64,000 nucleotides of DNA from Auanema rhodensis (GCA_964057225.1 OZ059898.1:6200001-6264000); one strand, 5' to 3'; numbered from the stretch's first letter, positions 37,275 to 57,500 are shown. Notes: generated from the sequence alone by a model not told the origin. Numbers and translations are program-made.

Positions 37275-38277
37275 TCAAGCTCGTGTTCGATGAGACAAGG
37301 CAGTCGGTAGTCTTACGGGCCGGGCTACGCCATGTTTTAGCGTCGTCGGTAATACGAAACCTTTGTGGTTACGGTAATATTCAACGAGATCAAGAAGATT
37401 TCTGAAAAAAAGAACAGTTTGAAAGGGCAATTGTCATGATGACATTTCACTAATTTTTTGATATTTGATCGAATAAATATAAAATTTTTAACATTCATTT
37501 GACAAGAAATTGATAAGATAATCAAGTAGTAACTTACTTGAAGCTTTGATTAATTTCTAAATTCCAACGTGGAGTTCCATTTTTCATCCTTAGCATTATC
37601 CGGAGATGAACAAATTTTCCGTTATGAAGAACACAAATTTGATATAATTGGCCAATGCAGTAAACCAAAAAAGATCTGACAGAAATTGAAATGAGAAGGG
37701 ACACAAAAAGTTTCTTTGCTTACCCTTCTTGGAATCCCGCATCCATAAGCAAACGTTCAGCTTTCCTACTATCAACGTTACGATAAAACCACTTCTGAGA
37801 ATCATGAAGGTCAGATACATGATCTAAAAAAAAAATAATAATTTCTTTATCTTGAAAAATTAATTAGACTCACATTGTCGAAGATCTTCATCGCTTCCAC
37901 TATGCATTATTTTTCTAGCAGAAGATCTTGACTGGCTAAGTAATTTAGGAGCGGATTCTTTACAGAAATGCATAGGGACACGGTCAATATCATCAAAATT
38001 AGGATCAAGTTTGCTCTAAAACAGTAAAATAAGGAAAACGAACAATTTCATAGAAACATACAGTTGTAGGTGCATGAGTAAATTGCATTTCCATATAGTC
38101 AGAATTTTCAGAATTAATAGAAGGAGAAGTAGTAGAACTTGAATCGGCCAGGTCTCCAGTAGAGAGACTTCTGAAGCCGTTGGAGCTGTTTCGTTTAGTC
38201 AGACGATTGAACAGCGTTCGGATCAAATCTGATGCAACATCAGATGGTCGCCGACGGTGGGAAGAAATAAGACGCAT
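37275..38277 (-). CDS. SH2 domain protein lacking the FLVR arginine
   Basis: Adaptor-like protein with a disordered Ser-rich N-terminus (SSTTSPSINSENSDYMEMQF; a YMEM segment could be a phosphotyrosine site) and a C-terminal SH2 domain. SH2 exons: DSQKWFYRNVDSRKAERLLM, DAGFQEG|SFLVYCIGQLYQ, ICVLHNGKFVHLRIMLRM, PRWNLEINQSFKNLLDLVEY, then YRNHKGFVLP and a basic tail ending SHRTRA-stop. The alpha-A arginine (DSRKA) and the beta-D His (FVHLRI) are kept, but the beta-B5 arginine of FLVR is Tyr (FLVY), so classical phosphotyrosine binding is doubtful. The first exon seen starts two bases behind TTTTTCAG with ATG at 38277, which may be the trans-spliced start or an internal exon; further 5' exons in the long upstream region cannot be excluded. 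The adaptor subfamily was not identified. Confidence 0.8.
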
Positions 38278-38620
38278 CACTGAAAAATAAATATGATCTT
38301 TTACAATATGATAAAGTTGAAAGATTTATAAGAAGAACTTGATCAGTGACAAATTGAGAAAATGGAAAAAAAGTACGTGGATCTATAGAAAACTATTAGA
38401 AGGACACATTTAAAGCGTAAAATGAACATAGAGAAAAAAGAATTCGTAATGATTTATAAAAGTTTCGAAACAGATGGATACGAATATATAGAAATGATTT
38501 CCTTTTATTCTTCTATCTTAGACTTTTTCTCTCTATCTCTCTGCTTCTCTCAACTTGTTCGGGAGCTAAGAAATGGAGAATGAAATTGGTACTGTTAATG
38601 GAGCTAAGAAAAAATCTTCA

Positions 38621-38710
38621 CATGAGAATGGAGAGGACAGAGTATGGAAGTGACGAAAAGCGAAACAGAGAGAGGGTAAGATAAAGAGAGTGCAAAAGAT
38701 GTGAAAGACA
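38621..38710 (+). repeat. GA-rich polypurine tract upstream of the SH2 gene
   Basis: Purine-dominated stretch with GAGAGAGGG-type units, on the strand opposite to the SH2 gene. Same style as the tracts near the Shroom-like gene. Confidence 0.5.
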
Positions 38711-40013
38711 GGTTCTCTGTAAGAACCAATCAGAGAGATGCTAACCAATTAGGCCAGTCATGAAGAGAGCGAAAAAGGGAAATATGATGAGAAATAAAAG
38801 TAGTGAAATGTAAAATGGAGAAGTATGGGTGGTAAGCAGGAAAGTAAACGAACAGTACTACGCTGATGAGCGTGCGTGTTTCCGTTAGACATTTAACGCC
38901 ACTAGTAGAAATGTAGGAGGAGACAACTTCAACATTAACGATGAGAGGTAATGAGAAGTCCAGAGATCAGTAAAAGCCACACCTGTTTCCATACAGCAAG
39001 AAGGTGGGAGGGGACATCTAATACTTGCTTTTTCTCTATCGTAAATACTATTTTTAAATCCGATTGCACATATTGCAACATTAATAATTTTAAAAAGAAC
39101 TATTCATAAGCCTTAATTGATACAGTGAAAATATAATAAATCATTGGAACTTGAACATTGTGTAGCCTTCATCGTCAACTGTCCGACAAAACATTAATTT
39201 CACGGCGAAGTTTCTCGAAACATGATAAGACAAGTGATTCTAAGTATTCTTGCTCATAAATAGAAGTAGCGAAAGTAAACATCTTCAAGATGTATACACA
39301 GACATGTACAAGCCAGAAATGTAAAAGAGAAGCTTACAATCATCCAATTTCTAACTACACCAGAAAAAAAAAGTTTTTTTCATCCTTATACCAGAATTCT
39401 TTTGCAGGAAAAAACAAATTTACTCAGATAATGATAAAGATCATCGGCCAAAGAAGAGAAATTAAATATAGTCGAGGAAAAAACAAGTTTTCCGGCTGAT
39501 CGCGTTTCACAGTCAGAAAATCATGGAACGTTGCCAAAAACGTCATCAGCATTTTGTAATAAGTATTCTAGACATATAACATCAATTTACAGCAATTTTA
39601 AACAGTTAGTTTATGCATAGAGAGAGAAATCTTCGAAAGATGTTCAAGGTTTTTCTTCCCCTTGAATGCTTCATTATAATATAAATATGTAATAATATGA
39701 ATAAGTGCAAGTTCATAACATAGGAAGACATCGAAAAAACATTAAATATTTCAGCGTTGATACAAGAAATTCCGTTTCCCATTGCTTAAATAAGAAAAAA
39801 AAAGTAAAAGTGAGTTCATAGAGCAATGTCCTACGAAACTTTAAAGACTTCTTATCAATTGATATTGAATAAGCCGTCGAAATAATGGTCAGTTTGATTA
39901 AAGAAGCAGAGAACAGGAGAATAACTCTTTCGAGCTAACAGACCATCTTCCGATTAGGAACTTTTCCTACTTGAAATACCGAATATTCGGAAGTATTTCG
40001 AAATCGACTCTTT

Positions 40014-40180
40014 AGGTCTTCGTTCTCTCTTTCTCTCCCTCTCAATCTCACACACAAACTTCCTTCCCATACACTCTTTACTCTTTTTATCTTTCTCTCT
40101 ATTTCCCATCGTCTTCGTCTCTTTCAATCTTTTATCCACCTTTTCTTTCATTCTGTTCCCTTTTGCTCCCACTTTTCCTA
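40014..40180 (+). repeat. CT-rich polypyrimidine tract
   Basis: Long pyrimidine-dominated stretch on the + strand (TTCTCTCTTTCTCTCCCTCT and following), the reverse counterpart of the GA tracts elsewhere in the window. Confidence 0.65.
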
Positions 40181-40309
40181 TCCATTGTCTATCTTGAAGC
40201 TACAGAAAATGTATGATAAGTTGTTCTCTCTTAGTCAACTGTGGGGTTGTCAATGACAAAGAACCGCCAGAGGGAAAGAGACATTGCCGGAAGAGATAAA
40301 GCGAGAAGA

Positions 40310-40317
40310 TGACGTCA
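40310..40317. promoter_or_regulatory. CRE-like palindrome TGACGTCA
   Basis: Perfect eight-base CREB/ATF consensus. It sits in the long intergenic region, about 2 kb upstream of the SH2 gene's visible start. One occurrence in 6 kb could be chance. Confidence 0.35.
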
Positions 40318-41145
40318 CCTTTTCTTTTCATCTTACGCTAGAGAATGACATAAATGGACATTTCTCAGCGAATGCATCTGTCGATTTGGGTGGCAAAAGA
40401 AAAAGCCATATCAGGAAAAAGAGTGATTAATTAATATAGTCAAAAAAAAACACAGAAGATAGACTATGAGGCACTATGTGATACATTGAAAACAATAGAA
40501 AAGAAGCAGATTTTTTTGAGTATAAAATGAGTTCGAGATCAGCAATTGAGCTTGAAAAATAAAAGTTCAATAAACATGTATTAATGTTAGGTGAAGAAGG
40601 AAGATTAATGCAAAGCCTGTTTTCACGTCATTAAGTCTAGATTAGTAGCTTAGGGTCATCAATGGAACTAGTCTCTTTCATTCTTCATTTTCACTGTCCC
40701 AACTGCCAAAGCATTCCGAATCATTGAAACAAATATTGTGTAATGAGAGATGATAATGATGACGATGCATAAGTAAACTACAATCAGAAATAATGATCAG
40801 GAGTCAAGGTGACGCCAAATAATGAAAGCTTTCTTGATACCGCGAACATACTTAGCTTTTGAGAGGGGACACAACTCTCTTAATCTTTCACACGTTATCA
40901 TTTTGAACGTTCTGTGATGTGTATCTGATAAAATTATCATTGAATCCAAAATTAAGTTCGACATTTTAAGATAATAAAACAACGTATTGGTGGATTCGGG
41001 GTTAGAATCAATTCACGTTATCACATTCATTCGATGATTGGCATGTTTCATGTACATACTTCCGTATCAAAAGTGGACAATCTCTCATCACACTAATTGA
41101 AAACACACTTCAATATGAAAAATGATTAAAGAAAAAAAATTACAG

Positions 41146-41229
41146 CTGTTGGAAGTCTTCCAACGCCAAAAAACGTGCAACCGGTCATTGAGACGATTAT
41201 TAGCTTCGTTGACCAGAAATGGATCGAAA
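41146..41229 (+). other. exon-like island
   Basis: An 84-base segment framed by an acceptor (AAATTACAG) and a good donor (GTAAGATTC), clearly less AT-rich than its surroundings. Frame 1 is open for exactly 28 codons (begins LLEVFQRQKTCNRS). A second frame is also open (SLPTPKNVQPVIETIISFVD). It contains the perfect inverted repeat GTTGGAAG-T-CTTCCAAC at 41148-41164. No gene model could be built around it. Confidence 0.3.
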
Positions 41230-43120
41230 GTAAGATTCTATTCTTATCAAACCATTAGCTAGACATACATATTTATAATCGTAGCGCATGAAAATGGACA
41301 CGAATTTTCAGTAGTGTTTGACCAATTGGTCAGATTAGTCATCATTTGATCTGATATAACACATACAGATATGAACAAAAATCAACGAATGAAGAAATTA
41401 GAAGCTTCAAAGAAATATCTACAATAACGTAAAATGAAAAGTCTTGACACTAAAAATCATATAATGAAAAAAGCGGTCGTCTTTCTTGTTATGTGAAAGA
41501 AAAGATGGTGGCTTTGAAATGATATGGCAAATTGAACATTGGGGTCAAAGAATATATTTCACAGCTATAATCTTCGGTTCATCATCGAAAGGCAATTGTA
41601 TTGAGCAATGAAGTTAAATTTATATCTTCAATATTTGATGGATTACAGGAAACGCATGCTGTTCTACAATGAACAGGCAGAAACACATAGAATATTAAAT
41701 GTAAATAGGATGAACATTTGCTGTGAAGCATAATCAAACTGTTATAACGAATTAAAAATGCTGCATGTACTTGGCACACCAAATATTCATGACTTCACAA
41801 GTATCTGCAAAATATACTTGAATTTAAAGTATTTCAAGAATATATAGTCAGATTTGCGAGTTAACATGAGTTGATTCAAAGAAAATTAGATATACTCATA
41901 AATAGCAAGCACAACTATGGGCAAGATATCCAAAGGAAATGAAGCTACTTGTCTACATTACGTGCATAAAATGAAATGCGCATATATGTATAAGATATGA
42001 AGAAATAGAAATAGAAGGCACATGAACCTAAGTTGGGGAATCAGAGAATCACAAAAAAACCAAAACGATTTCGTCAGCGGCTGAATATCCAATAATCTAT
42101 TTTCATTTTCAAAGCATTCCCGATAGACGTAAATGATATGTCATATATTATCAAGGTGTTCTCTGATAAGAAAGTGTGAAAGTAAACTAGTCAATTTTCT
42201 AGAAAATATGCTGATAAACCATGTGGCCAAACAGCCCTGAATGATAATAAAGAACATTTGGAATTTGTTTCGTACTTTTAATTTTAACAAGTTAAAAAAC
42301 AATATATAAAGATAAATAAAAAATGTAAACAATTACAAATCTAGACAAACACAAAACCTTCTAGATATGCAAAAAATATTTGCGTTCAACGAAGAAAACG
42401 ATTGTCAAGTCTAGGTACAACTGAGAAGGAGCAAAAGTCAAAAGTAAATACTAAAGATAGTATGTTGAAGTTCGGAATTTTATTAACTGAGCGCATGACA
42501 AGTGGAACTATTTTGACAGAATAGAAATCATGAACTACTTACAGATTTCATTACTTACACAAAAAAAGAAAAGAAAAGTTCAAAAGTTAAATTCTTTAGT
42601 ATGTAATCTTTTGTTTTTATGTCTATAATATTACGATAAAATTAAAATTCAAATCGAAAAAAATGCTGTTTCAGTTTTCTTTTCTATTGCCACAAAATTT
42701 CAATTACAAGAAGCATGCTAATAAGCATGAAAGAGGATATGCTGCCAAATGACATGTTATATGTCCATTTGAATCCTCTAATTAATTCAGAAGAGGTATA
42801 TCTGTGTATAGAAAAGATTCATTCGAAATATTTAAGCTCATGACTGACATGAATCGAAGACTCAAAGATAATGAAGAGAAAGAAGTGTTTTAAAAGCAAC
42901 AGAATCTAATAATAAATATGGAACTAATAAAATCAGCATAACATAGTCATTGTAATAATCAAATAAATGAACCATGTTTCTTAGTGTTTAAAAACTTCAT
43001 ATAGGGGCACAAATATAAATAAAAAAAACTCATGACATATAACAATTTTGATACATTGAGATCGATTAAAAAATGAATAAAAAGATTGGTGCATGGGAAT
43101 GGAAATGCATAAGGTAGAAC

Positions 43121-43163
43121 TACATATATGTATATATATATTTATATTTATATATACATATAC

Positions 43164-43211
<48 letters not shown>

Positions 43212-43212
43212 T
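43121..43212. repeat. compound TA / GA microsatellite
   Basis: Alternating TA-type tract running into an uninterrupted (GA)n tract. Apparent open frames across it are artefacts of the repeat. Confidence 0.95.
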
Positions 43213-44404
43213 AGGTTAATACGCCTACTTATGCTATGTATAAATAGAAACAACCGATCTGAATGAAGTTAAGAATTAAATAAAAATACAAAAAACGATT
43301 AATAAACAAGCGATGAACAAAATACATTTAAAAATTTTAAAATGATGACATATATGTGTATATAAGACGACAAGGCATTCTCATAAGTCAAAAATAGCAA
43401 ACTAGTTGATTCGAACACATCCGCCTGAACTGTTTCAGTAAAACGTAACCAAGATAAGGGTTAAACCTTTATACGGTCAATGGTGACCTCAAGAGCCGTT
43501 TTCAATCAAGAGAAAATAAGTTCGTCCTTCAATATCTGTACCATTTTTCAACGTAAAACTGTATAGACGTCATCAATTACTAGTCAAAGAATTAAAATGC
43601 TTTCATGTTAATTGCATACAAGTAATTTAAAACTATGAAACAATGAGGTCAAGAAAAAGATTACAAGTATGTGATGGCCTCAATGAAAAAGTAGAAATAT
43701 TCTATCAATCAAATAGGTAAAATAGCTACACTACTATATTACCCTGAAAAAAATAAATGTCTTCCTTATTCCCACACCTTCTAAGGAAAATGTGTCAAAC
43801 TAATAATTTTTTCACACGTTAAAAGTATACATAGATCATACATAATTCAAATATGTTCACATTTTCCTAAGATTATCGATTAACTATAAATATTTTTAGG
43901 TAAATAAATTAATAGGAATATTTGATTACATCAAATGTTTCTATTAAAATCAGCAAGTCATATATAATTAGAATAATAATAAATGAAACAAATATAATTA
44001 ATTTTAATTCGTTATATAGGATCAAAGGTATAGCAGTTTTTGCGAAGAGAGTTGACATGTAATTTTATCAAACTAGTAAATCGTTGATCTCTACTGCTTA
44101 AATATGCGAATTTTAAGATCATATTGCTGGTTAAATTATATCTTGACCCTTATAAATACAAGTTTTTTATATTCTTTGTTATATAGTCTCTTAATATCTT
44201 TCCTTAATTCTCAACAAACTTATGTAATAAGTCTTTAGTTTAACCATAGCAAAAATTTGAATTGTTTTTTTGAACATTCAACAAAAAACAAAATATTTCA
44301 AATTTTTATTCTTATACTCATTTCTAAAATATAAAAAATATATAAATTTTATTATTATATTACAGTTTTAAAAGTATTCTGAATGTTTTTATTATTTAAA
44401 ATTC

Positions 44405-45333
44405 TCATTGAATTCCATGTTTCTTCACTCGAAGATATGTCATTAAGAAAAGAATTCCAGTGATCAAGGATACAACCTAAGAATAATATGTGTACACATA
44501 ACTACTTAGGAAATACTTACTGATACGATAATAATTTTCCTCATCCAACCATCTTTTCCGATTGTTCTAGGTGGAGCTCTACTATGATGACTAGTTTGAT
44601 TATTTTTCATTGCAAACCAATCCCATGTTAGAATAGCAATAGCTATAAAACACAACACAGAGGCAATTATGTTCCATAACTTCTCCTGTAATAGACATTT
44701 GAATAATTCTCCTTCATTTCCAAGTTTATACATATACTATTTTAGAAAAGTAAGGTTTTCTGCAATGGTCAGATTTGTTTATTTGTCAGTTGTGCTCAGC
44801 TGCCCAATGAACATGTGGTGAACAGAGTTTACTACCCGAACCACAATCGATTTGATCGAAGATAAAGAAAACAAATGTGAGCATAAGTTTTGAAAATGAA
44901 GCATGTTTTGAATAAATTGAGCATTATGCAGTAAATATATATAAAGAAATGAAAGATTACCACAGTTAACCATGGGATTCCTTTCGAAGATTTGGGTACT
45001 TCGAAATAGTGAAGAACTAGTAGAATGAAATCAGTAATAGCGAATAAGAATGCTCCAACGAAAATAATATTATAAAATTTCCACTGTTCGCGACCATCCA
45101 AGAAAAACACGATAATTAAAAGAAGTGACACCTAAAAAAATATTTAAGTTATGTTGTTTATATATAAGGATAAGCACAATCTGTGACAGTTTGAGAACTG
45201 GAAGTGGTGACAGAAGCCATCCAAGAGAATGAGCCATCGCTGATGATATTTGTGTCCAAGGAATAAAGACCTGGGATTCGCCTAACAGCTCAAAGAAGTC
45301 AGCTGTGGTACCGCCCATAGAATAAAGAAACAT
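44405..45333 (-). CDS. small multispan membrane protein, third gene of operon
   Basis: Integral membrane protein of about 220 residues. Hydrophobic segments: VSLLLIIVFFL with its upstream part, NIIFVGAFLFAITDFILLVL, LWNIIASVLCFIAIAILTWD, and KIIIVSVVSLITGILFLM in the last exons, ending YLRVKKHGIQ-stop. Four membrane spans with PWLTV before the third recall MARVEL/CKLF-type proteins, but this is only a resemblance. Introns: one of about 47 bp after KLSQI, a long one after GIPWLTV (to a TAAAATAG acceptor near 44735), then short ones. The first in-frame ATG is at 45333. A CCACAG acceptor slightly downstream would instead make the ATG at 45237 (MAHSLGWLLSPL) the start. It begins about 106 bp behind the polymerase eta stop. 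Confidence 0.75.
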
Positions 45334-45439
45334 AAAAGAAAAAGAAGGATTGGTTGTAAAACTTTATTTAATACAACGAGTAAGATATGTATATTACAGA
45401 GATCATCAAAAATCAAAAACATGCATCAAAACTTCACTA
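45334..45439 (-). promoter_or_regulatory. operon intercistronic region (polh to membrane protein)
   Basis: 106 bp between the polymerase eta stop and the next ATG. It carries an AATAAA poly(A) signal (complement of 45363-45368) followed by a T-rich stretch before the downstream gene. This is the usual spacing for an SL2 trans-spliced nematode operon; SL2 use itself is inferred. Confidence 0.6.
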
Positions 45440-48634
<3,195 letters not shown>

Positions 48635-49181
48635 CTTCCCAAAGTTTGCTGCAAATTTATGAATCTCGAATTTATATACATATTTTTTAAAAACATTTCA
48701 AGATAATCGACATAGTATAACAAAAATACATTAAAAATATTATTTGTGATAGACATAGAAGAATACAACTAATCCCAAAAAATATGAATGCTCTCTGTTT
48801 AGGTCTTTAGGTATTGGTTGAAATGGACTTGACAACTATTTGGCTGAGAACAGTGAAACGTCAAATACTCAGTTTTGCATTAGAGCGCACTTCAAGCTAT
48901 GTTAATATTGGTCAACGAAAATGCTTAATTCATTATTGTGTTGTACTTTTCTGTTTCTTTCTTTACATATTTTTCTTTTAATTTAAATGGTGTTAATAAT
49001 GTTTTTAATACTATTCAGTTATAGTGAAAGTTATGAGGAGAGATTTTTTATAATTTTGAGTTTGTTATGTATGTCTTTGTTAGATAATTACCATAGCTAC
49101 CAATATATGTTATTTTCTGACATTGATAAAAAGAAACTCGTATTTAAATAATTTTTTCTTTTATATAAATATTTCTTGTAG
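48635..49181. other. divergent promoter region (RPS15A operon / MAP kinase)
   Basis: About 550 bp between divergently transcribed genes, AT-rich, with trans-splice acceptors at both ends (TTTGCAG on the - side, TTCTTGTAG abutting the + side ATG). No other element recognised. Confidence 0.55.
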
Positions 49182-50785
<1,604 letters not shown>

Positions 50786-51520
50786 AATGAACTGTCTCCA
50801 TGCTTAGTGGAGGTCCACATGACAAGGCTGTATTTCTTGTACAATATTATTTGCTTTTTCTATTCCAATTTATCATTTTCACATATCTTTGCTGATCTTT
50901 TGGTGATTCCGGAATTCTTTGTGATTTTTCAAGACCGTGTGACTTTATATTTTTTGCAACTGTAGGTTTTTAGTTTAGGCTGAAAAAAATCGATTTTTTT
51001 ATAGTTGGAATAGATAGCTTTAATCGACTTAATTTGAACCATGACATGTAAATCCATCATAATCTGCAATTAACGTAATAAGAAAAATCGAATGTTTTTT
51101 ATTCCGTACTTCACGGCTGTTTAAGATAGTGATTTAATAAATTTTAGATTTTTATAATGTTTTATAATTATTTTCAATTGGTTAATAGTCTTAATAATAT
51201 GAAAGCCTTATCGTTGAAACGAAGTGGAGGTTCGTTCGCTCGCCATATTTTCCCGCGCTTTGTCGTATCTTAAATTTTGGCGCGTGAAACACTAATTCAA
51301 TTCTAAAATGAAACTCATGAATGCATCTTATTACAGTGTAATATTATGCGTTTGTTATTTTCTTATGAAATGTTGTTTTGTTACTGAGTACTATTTGATC
51401 TAGGATACTATTAAGTACGGTGTACTTCCAAGTATATATGTCAAGTTTTCGTTTTGAAATATTTTCTTTATTTTTCTTAATTGTTTTCACTGAACATCAA
51501 GCTTTCAGAACTAAGTAACC
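50786..51520. other. intergenic region with MCM5 promoter
   Basis: About 735 bp between mpk-1 and mcm-5, both on the + strand. The left part is the mpk-1 3' UTR. The right part contains two E2F-like sites and a TTTCAG trans-splice acceptor just before the MCM5 ATG. Confidence 0.6.
51248..51284. promoter_or_regulatory. pair of E2F/DP-like sites upstream of MCM5
   Basis: TTTTCCCGCGC at 51248-51258 and TTTTGGCGCG at 51275-51284, both matching the TTTSSCGC E2F consensus, 237-273 bp before the MCM5 start in an otherwise AT-rich spacer. MCM genes are classic E2F targets in animals. Confidence 0.65.
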
Positions 51521-54387
<2,867 letters not shown>

Positions 54388-54593
54388 CCCAATTGTGCTG
54401 ATTCATTCATTAACCAACTTGTATCTTATGCTGGATCTCAATTCACACCTATCCTATAGATATTCACAATTTTTTTATCAAGTTTTATGCAGGACAACTT
54501 GAACATAGAGAATAAACCGTATTTCAATCAAACATTACTGGCTAGATGCAATAACACAGCTAAATTGAACTAATATGTACAATCCATTTAACA

Positions 54594-57500
54594 TTATTGG
54601 AAGGGATTTGTTGAGCCAGGAGCTTGAGAAGGTTGCTGTGGTTGTGCAGGTTGGAAGTTCGGTTGTGCAGGTTGGAAGTTTGGTTGTCCGGGGAAAGGCT
54701 GCGACATTGGGAACTGGCCATACTGCCCGGCGAAAGCTCCAGGGAAGGTCATGTATGGGTTACCATAATTTGGCTGGTATTGAGGCTGATAAAAAGGTTG
54801 TGGCTGACCTAAAGAATTCATTAATATTTTATGTATATTGCTATGGAAAACACATATGTTAGGCAACACAAACCGTATGGGAAATGCTGCTGAAAATATG
54901 GTGGCTGTTGTGGCATAGGTGGCATTACTGTGTTAGGTTGTGCTGGTACAGCAGGACTCGATACTACGCCTAAGTTAATTTTTTCTTCTAACTTTATATA
55001 TATTTATAGTTAAGTATAAGGACGACGTGACAACATTTATGTAACTAACCTTGCAAACTTTGCTCACGTGGGGGAGCTACAGGACCAGATGATTCAGAAG
55101 CCTTTGGTGGAGGTGGTCTAGGAGGTGGAACAACTCCTGATGAATCTAAATAAAAATTGAATAAATTTAAGACTTAGACAACATACTAGCACCGGATACT
55201 ATGTTTTGTTGAACTTGCTTCATTAAATCTTCCTTTTCCGTTTGTCTTGCAAACACAAAATCAGTAACTTTTTGTTGAAGTCGCATAAGAATTGGAGTTA
55301 AGTCATTATAAAACTGAAGAACACAATAACGATAATGAAATTTCGTACAATACACGTACCTTAGTTCCTTCCTCCAAATTCGATTTTAATTCATTAAAAG
55401 CATCAAATGCGGTAGCCAGTTGTTTGAGGATCAACTCACGTTCCGCACCATTCGCACTACCACTTTTTTCAGAACTTAGCTTATTATTCCATGTCTTAAG
55501 ATAAAACATGGTTCATTTCAGTTTCAACTCCATCCAACTAGAGACGTACCTCAACTTCTGCTAAAACGTGCTCTTGTTCCTTGATACTGCTATTTACACG
55601 CTCTTTGATAGGTCCAAAAATTTGAGAGATTTTTTCTTTTGATATCGCCTCCTCACTTAATAACTGACTATCATTTAGTGCTTTTAGGAAGTCGCTAGCT
55701 ATGTTGCAATCAGTTGATTTAAGGTCCTGAAACCATACATTGATATAATGGTTTTTGATATTTGTTAACCTTTTCAATGCTTTCACGATCGTTTTTGATT
55801 TTTTGTACTTGTTCCATAAGATTACGTAATTGTTTAACAGCTTCGGATGAAGCATGCTTATTACCAGAGTCTTGTCCAGGGATAGAAGCCTTGAGTTCCG
55901 GCTAAAATTTAATTTTATTAAATTTATGCTAAGATCTTAACTTACCTCATTTTTACTCAACATTTCGATAGCATTTTTGTTAAGATTGAATTTCTCTCTT
56001 ACTATCGCATCAGCATTAGAAGCAGTGTGCATGATACCTCGGTATTTCCCAACTTCCTAATATGTATTTACTTTATTGGAATTTGACTATAAGGCAAACC
56101 TGTATCAAAGGAGCAGTTAGTTGATCACTGCTCATTCGAGACCATTTTGTTCCGAATTGGCGACGAAGATTATCGTCGCTTTCTTTTTCTTCCGTGAGCA
56201 ATCTACTAGTCTAAAATTTATGTAAGATAACACAAACGTTGAAGAACCAACTTCATCCAAAATTTCTTGATTACGTTTATATGATAAAGGCAACTCATTG
56301 AACAACCGAAGCAATTCTTCGTGACCTCCAGATAATTTGACCTAAACAAAACTCTTTAAATTTTTTCCTCATTATAATTACCGACCTTGCTAGATTTCTG
56401 CTTGATTGATTCAGGAAGAGTTTCGGAACTAATCATATCATCAAGAGCAGCGGGAAGATTCAAAGAAGCAAGGATGCTAAACAAGTTTAGTTCAAACAAT
56501 GATTCATACAAAAACAAAAGTACCCATTCATAATTTGTGTATGCTCACGTAACCGTCCTGATTCCATATTTACAACTTCCCCTTTCCTTCCTTGATAGGA
56601 TTGCAATGCATTCAGAACTTGAACGGGAACAAGGTTTGCAAACATATCTAGGAATAAAAAGTTTAAGTAAATTAGTTTAAAGTAGAAACTAACCTTTGAA
56701 ACGAGGGTACAAAGGATGTGTTACGGATAAAGCTTTAGCTAATGCGGCTTTTGAAACCGCGGGCAACATTTTAAAATCGACCACTTTATCATGGTACTAG
56801 AAAAAACAAATTTCGAAAATAAAGTCAAAAAAATCTCACAATAAGATCATTGTCCTTTTTGGCAGCATCTAACGTTTTTTGTACATTATTCAAAATGCCT
56901 TCAATAAATTCAGAAAGTATATACCTGCAAGAAAACTGCATAATTCAAATTTAGGTTTATAGTAATTACTTTTTTGCTGTTTGAATCAATCTTGTAGCTT
57001 CGGAAAGTCTGGATATTTGAGTTCCAATTTTATTTTCTTCTCTATCAACAGCGCTCTGATGATATTGGGCAATGGCTTGATACGCGATAGATTTACCATT
57101 AGCTATTTGAGTCCAGTCCTTAATTTAAAATAAGATCATGATAAAATATGTAAAATACCTTCTCCCACATTCCTCGAACAGCATCCTTAGACAAAGCCTT
57201 ATAGGCATCACTGTACAATTCACCAGTTTGAGCGGCAATTTTGGCTAAAGCTCCTGGCTTCATATTATCTGAAGATTACAAGCCAAGTTATAGAATATTA
57301 TGCTTATTATACCTTTATATGCTTTAATATAAATACATTCTTGAGCTTGAGCAACGAGTAATGGAATGAAACAAGTAAGAGCCTCAGGGCAAAGATCAGG
57401 AGTAGGATCTTGCTGTACCAAACTGAATATAGTATCACGTAGATGTGTGAAAACTCCTAAAAATAGCGAAGAATGAATTATATTTTTCTAGTTCATGCCT

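Larger units (their letters stand above)
38278..44404. other. large intergenic region with repeats and possible cryptic exons
   Basis: About 6.1 kb, mostly AT-rich with no gene I can support. It contains a purine tract (38621-38710), a pyrimidine tract (40014-40180), a perfect CRE palindrome TGACGTCA (40310-40317), an exon-like island (41146-41229), a possible first exon (38573-38641) and a TA/GA microsatellite (43121-43212). It may include upstream exons or enhancers of the SH2 gene. Confidence 0.5.

Noticed and set aside
42981-43253. 90-codon open frame on the minus strand
   Set aside because: It is produced by the TA/GA microsatellite; the protein is a run of Leu-Ser and Tyr-Ile repeats.
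43381-43460. Possible minus-strand tRNA because of a GTTCGAATC-like B box
   Set aside because: No matching A box, acceptor stem or anticodon arm could be folded around it; the same holds for AGTTCGAATC near 28270, which is coding.
54575-54862. Plus-strand Val/Gly-rich frame
   Set aside because: Antisense to the Pro/Gln-rich ALIX tail, whose repeats create a pseudo-repetitive antisense product.
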